NCBI GenBank assembly: GCA_963714325.1
Contig: CAVQOB010000008.1
Span: 62,001 to 126,000 of the forward strand
Source of the DNA: CAVQOB01 sp963714325
GTDB taxonomy: Bacteria; Pseudomonadota; Alphaproteobacteria; Rhizobiales; Hyphomicrobiaceae
DNA: 64,000 bases
Direction: 5' to 3'
The position numbers and the translations under genes are program-made. The notes under the pieces are model-generated. The model saw only the letters and a program-made list of their open reading frames with translations. It had not been told where the DNA came from and ran no database searches. This document shows positions 62,616-64,000 of the stretch, piece by piece (the stretch's first letter is position 1; the number at the start of each line of letters is the position of its first letter).

Positions 62616-63554
62616 CTATTTCACCTCGAACGCCGTCTGGCGCTGGCGCATCAAACCCTCTTGAGTCACCGAAGCAACCAGCACCCCTTCGCGAGTGAAA
62701 ACTTGACCTTTACAAAAGCCGCGTGCGCCATGGGCGGATGGACTGTCCTGCACATAAAGCAACCACTCATCCGCCCGGAACGGCCTATGAAACCACAGTG
62801 CATGATCCAAGCTGGCTAATTGCACGTCCTTGTCGAACAGCAATTTGCCATGCGCTATGAGTGCCGTGTCCAGCAGCGTAAAGTCGGACGCATAAGCCAG
62901 CACGCATTGATGCAGCGGGAAACTATCCGGCAGCCGGCCGTTAGCGCGCATCCAAATCTGCTGCGCCGGAACGGCTTTTTCCCGCCCAAGGTAACGCGAC
63001 ACGTCAACCGGGCGCATTTCAATCGGCCGCTCGCTCGCCCAATAGCTGCGCATATTGGCCGGCAATTTCGCCAGCATCTTCTTCACCAACTCCCGATCCG
63101 ATGGTAGTTCCTCCGGCGGCGGCACGTCCGGCATCACGCTCTGATGCTCGAAACTGATCTCCGCCCGCTGAAACGAGACACTCATCGCGAACATGGCGCG
63201 TCCGTGTTGAATGCCTTTCACGCGCCGTGTCGTAAAGCTGCCACCGTCACGTATGCGCTCGACCTCATAAATGATCGGCACTGAAGGATCGCCGGCCAAA
63301 AGAAATAAGGCATGCAGCGAATGCGCAATACGATCAGGCTCAACGGTCCGGACTGCAGCAACCAGGGCCTGCCCCAGAACTTGGCCGCCATAAACCCGCT
63401 GCCATCCCTCCTGCGGACTGCGCCCACGGAAAAGGTTCTGTTCCAGCGTCTCAAGATCGAGAATCGCGACCAATTCCCTGAGCGCCGTGCTGGCGGCACC
63501 GGCATCGATAGGGGCCCGGCGCGACGATTTCGATTTCGCTGGCTTTGCAGGCAT
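62616..63554 (-). CDS. tesB: Acyl-CoA thioesterase II
   Basis: The 312-residue double-hotdog thioesterase hydrolyses acyl-CoA to free fatty acid and CoA. Typical segments are LETLEQNLFRGRSPQEGWQRVYGGQVLGQAL (about 19-49) and SLHALFLLAGDPSVPIIYEVER (about 63-84), then FTLLDTALIAHGK and LASLDHALWFHRPFRADEWLLY near the C-terminus, carrying the catalytic Asp. A basic N-terminal AKSKSSRRAP extension is present. Start is ATG at 63554. Its place beside glnK and a ubiquinone hydroxylase is usual in this order. The 208 bp between tesB and glnK hold the glnK promoter. Confidence 0.94.
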   Translation of the reverse strand: MPAKPAKSKSSRRAPIDAGAASTALRELVAILDLETLEQNLFRGRSPQEGWQRVYGGQVLGQALVAAVRTVEPDRIAHSLHALFLLAGDPSVPIIYEVERIRDGGSFTTRRVKGIQHGRAMFAMSVSFQRAEISFEHQSVMPDVPPPEELPSDRELVKKMLAKLPANMRSYWASERPIEMRPVDVSRYLGREKAVPAQQIWMRANGRLPDSFPLHQCVLAYASDFTLLDTALIAHGKLLFDKDVQLASLDHALWFHRPFRADEWLLYVQDSPSAHGARGFCKGQVFTREGVLVASVTQEGLMRQRQTAFEVK

Positions 63555-63686
63555 ATTGATCCATCGAACGTGAAGAATAGTATCGGCTGCTGGATGAGCG
63601 CAACTGCTGGACACGTTATCAGGCGCAACCGTCAAAAACATCAACCGCAGCGTTGACCAGCGGTAACGATAAGTCTACGGCGAGAC

Positions 63687-64000
63687 ATGACGCAAAAGTA
63701 CGACATCATCATAGCCGGCGGTAGTTATATTGGACTAACCCAGGCTGTCGCCATCGCGCACGCCCTGCGCGACGCAGTCCGCGTCGTCGTCATTGATCCG
63801 AACAATCCTGGCATCACGGCGCCCAGCCAACGAGCCGATGTTCGTGCGTCAGCAATTGCAGCGGCCTCCCAGCGCCTCCTGACCACCCTCGGCATCTGGG
63901 TGGACTTAGAAGCCGTCGCCCAGCCAGTAACAGCCATCGAATTAACCGACTCTCGCCTTGCGGACGTCATCCGCCCGACGCTATTGACCTATGACAACAC
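63687..64000 (+). CDS. 5' part of a UbiH/COQ6-family FAD monooxygenase
   Basis: The frame begins with ATG at 63687 and runs off the right edge after about 104 residues. The FAD-binding opening is YDIIIAGGSYIGLTQAVAIA, with GGSYIGL where most relatives have GGGxxGL. It is followed by VRVVVIDPNNP, the second strand and acidic end. ADVRASAIAAASQRLLTTLGIW is the family motif of ubiquinone-ring hydroxylases (UbiH/UbiF/VisC). The exact ring position cannot be told from this part. It is divergent from tesB. Confidence 0.88.
   Translation, partial: MTQKYDIIIAGGSYIGLTQAVAIAHALRDAVRVVVIDPNNPGITAPSQRADVRASAIAAASQRLLTTLGIWVDLEAVAQPVTAIELTDSRLADVIRPTLLTYDN

Noticed and set aside
1..64000. Search for tRNA, rRNA, insertion sequences and prophage genes
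   Set aside because: No T-loop-like GGTTCGAATCC segments, transposase motifs or phage structural genes were seen on either strand by eye.

Overview
The window looks like chromosomal DNA of an alphaproteobacterium of the order Hyphomicrobiales (Rhizobiales). The support is a GC-rich sequence, alphaproteobacterial gene families (a TIGR02186-type protein, a CenR-like regulator, OpgH/MdoH) and gene neighbourhoods typical of that order: lptC/A-lptB-rpoN-ptsN, dapC-ftsK-lolA with a cenR-like regulator, and glnK-amtB next to tesB and a ubiquinone hydroxylase. The palindromic intergenic repeats are also of the kind common in Bradyrhizobium-like genomes. The genus cannot be named from this sequence. 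No rRNA, tRNA, CRISPR array, transposase or prophage was seen.

Layout. 0-5 kb: the start of an unidentified gene, an SbmA/YddA-type ABC exporter with altered catalytic residues, and a YfhO-type membrane protein. 4.6-13.7 kb: a RibD-type reductase and a cytochrome b561, then a long minus-strand block: zinc alcohol dehydrogenase, lactate-type dehydrogenase, cupin, AidB-like flavoprotein, diverged pterin synthase, small membrane protein, glycosyltransferase and methyltransferase. The last three overlap by 4 bp each. The pterin-type enzymes beside a glycosyltransferase and methyltransferase suggest an undescribed small-molecule pathway. 13.7-21.2 kb: mdoH, then a repeat-rich accessory stretch with a low-GC orphan gene, a GIY-YIG nuclease, a RelE/ParE toxin remnant, a GH114-like protein and an FkbM methyltransferase. 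21-26 kb: a cytochrome b/c fusion, SDR, GST and uppP.

25.7-31.8 kb: an envelope and nitrogen-control block on the minus strand: rnd, an LptC-LptA fusion, lptB, rpoN and ptsN. 31.8-37.4 kb: a LuxR-type regulator divergent from a two-part sodium:solute symporter, then a prolyl aminopeptidase, a GST and a secreted coiled-coil protein. 37.7-44.1 kb: a PodJ-like Sel1 protein, TauE/SafE with its TIGR02186 partner, the amidase amiC, and a candidate small RNA resembling suhB/MmgR.

44.6-64 kb: a molybdopterin oxidoreductase, RidA, an ankyrin protein, prfB with its +1 programmed frameshift, a first ammonium transporter behind a sigma-54-like promoter, a serine hydrolase, dapC-ftsK-lolA, a second small RNA candidate with three C-rich hairpin loops, a cyclic-nucleotide-binding protein, a cenR-like regulator, an L,D-transpeptidase, and a glnK-amtB pair also preceded by a sigma-54-like promoter. 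The window ends with tesB and the start of a UbiH-type hydroxylase. RpoN, PtsN, PII and two ammonium transporters together make nitrogen control a recurring theme.
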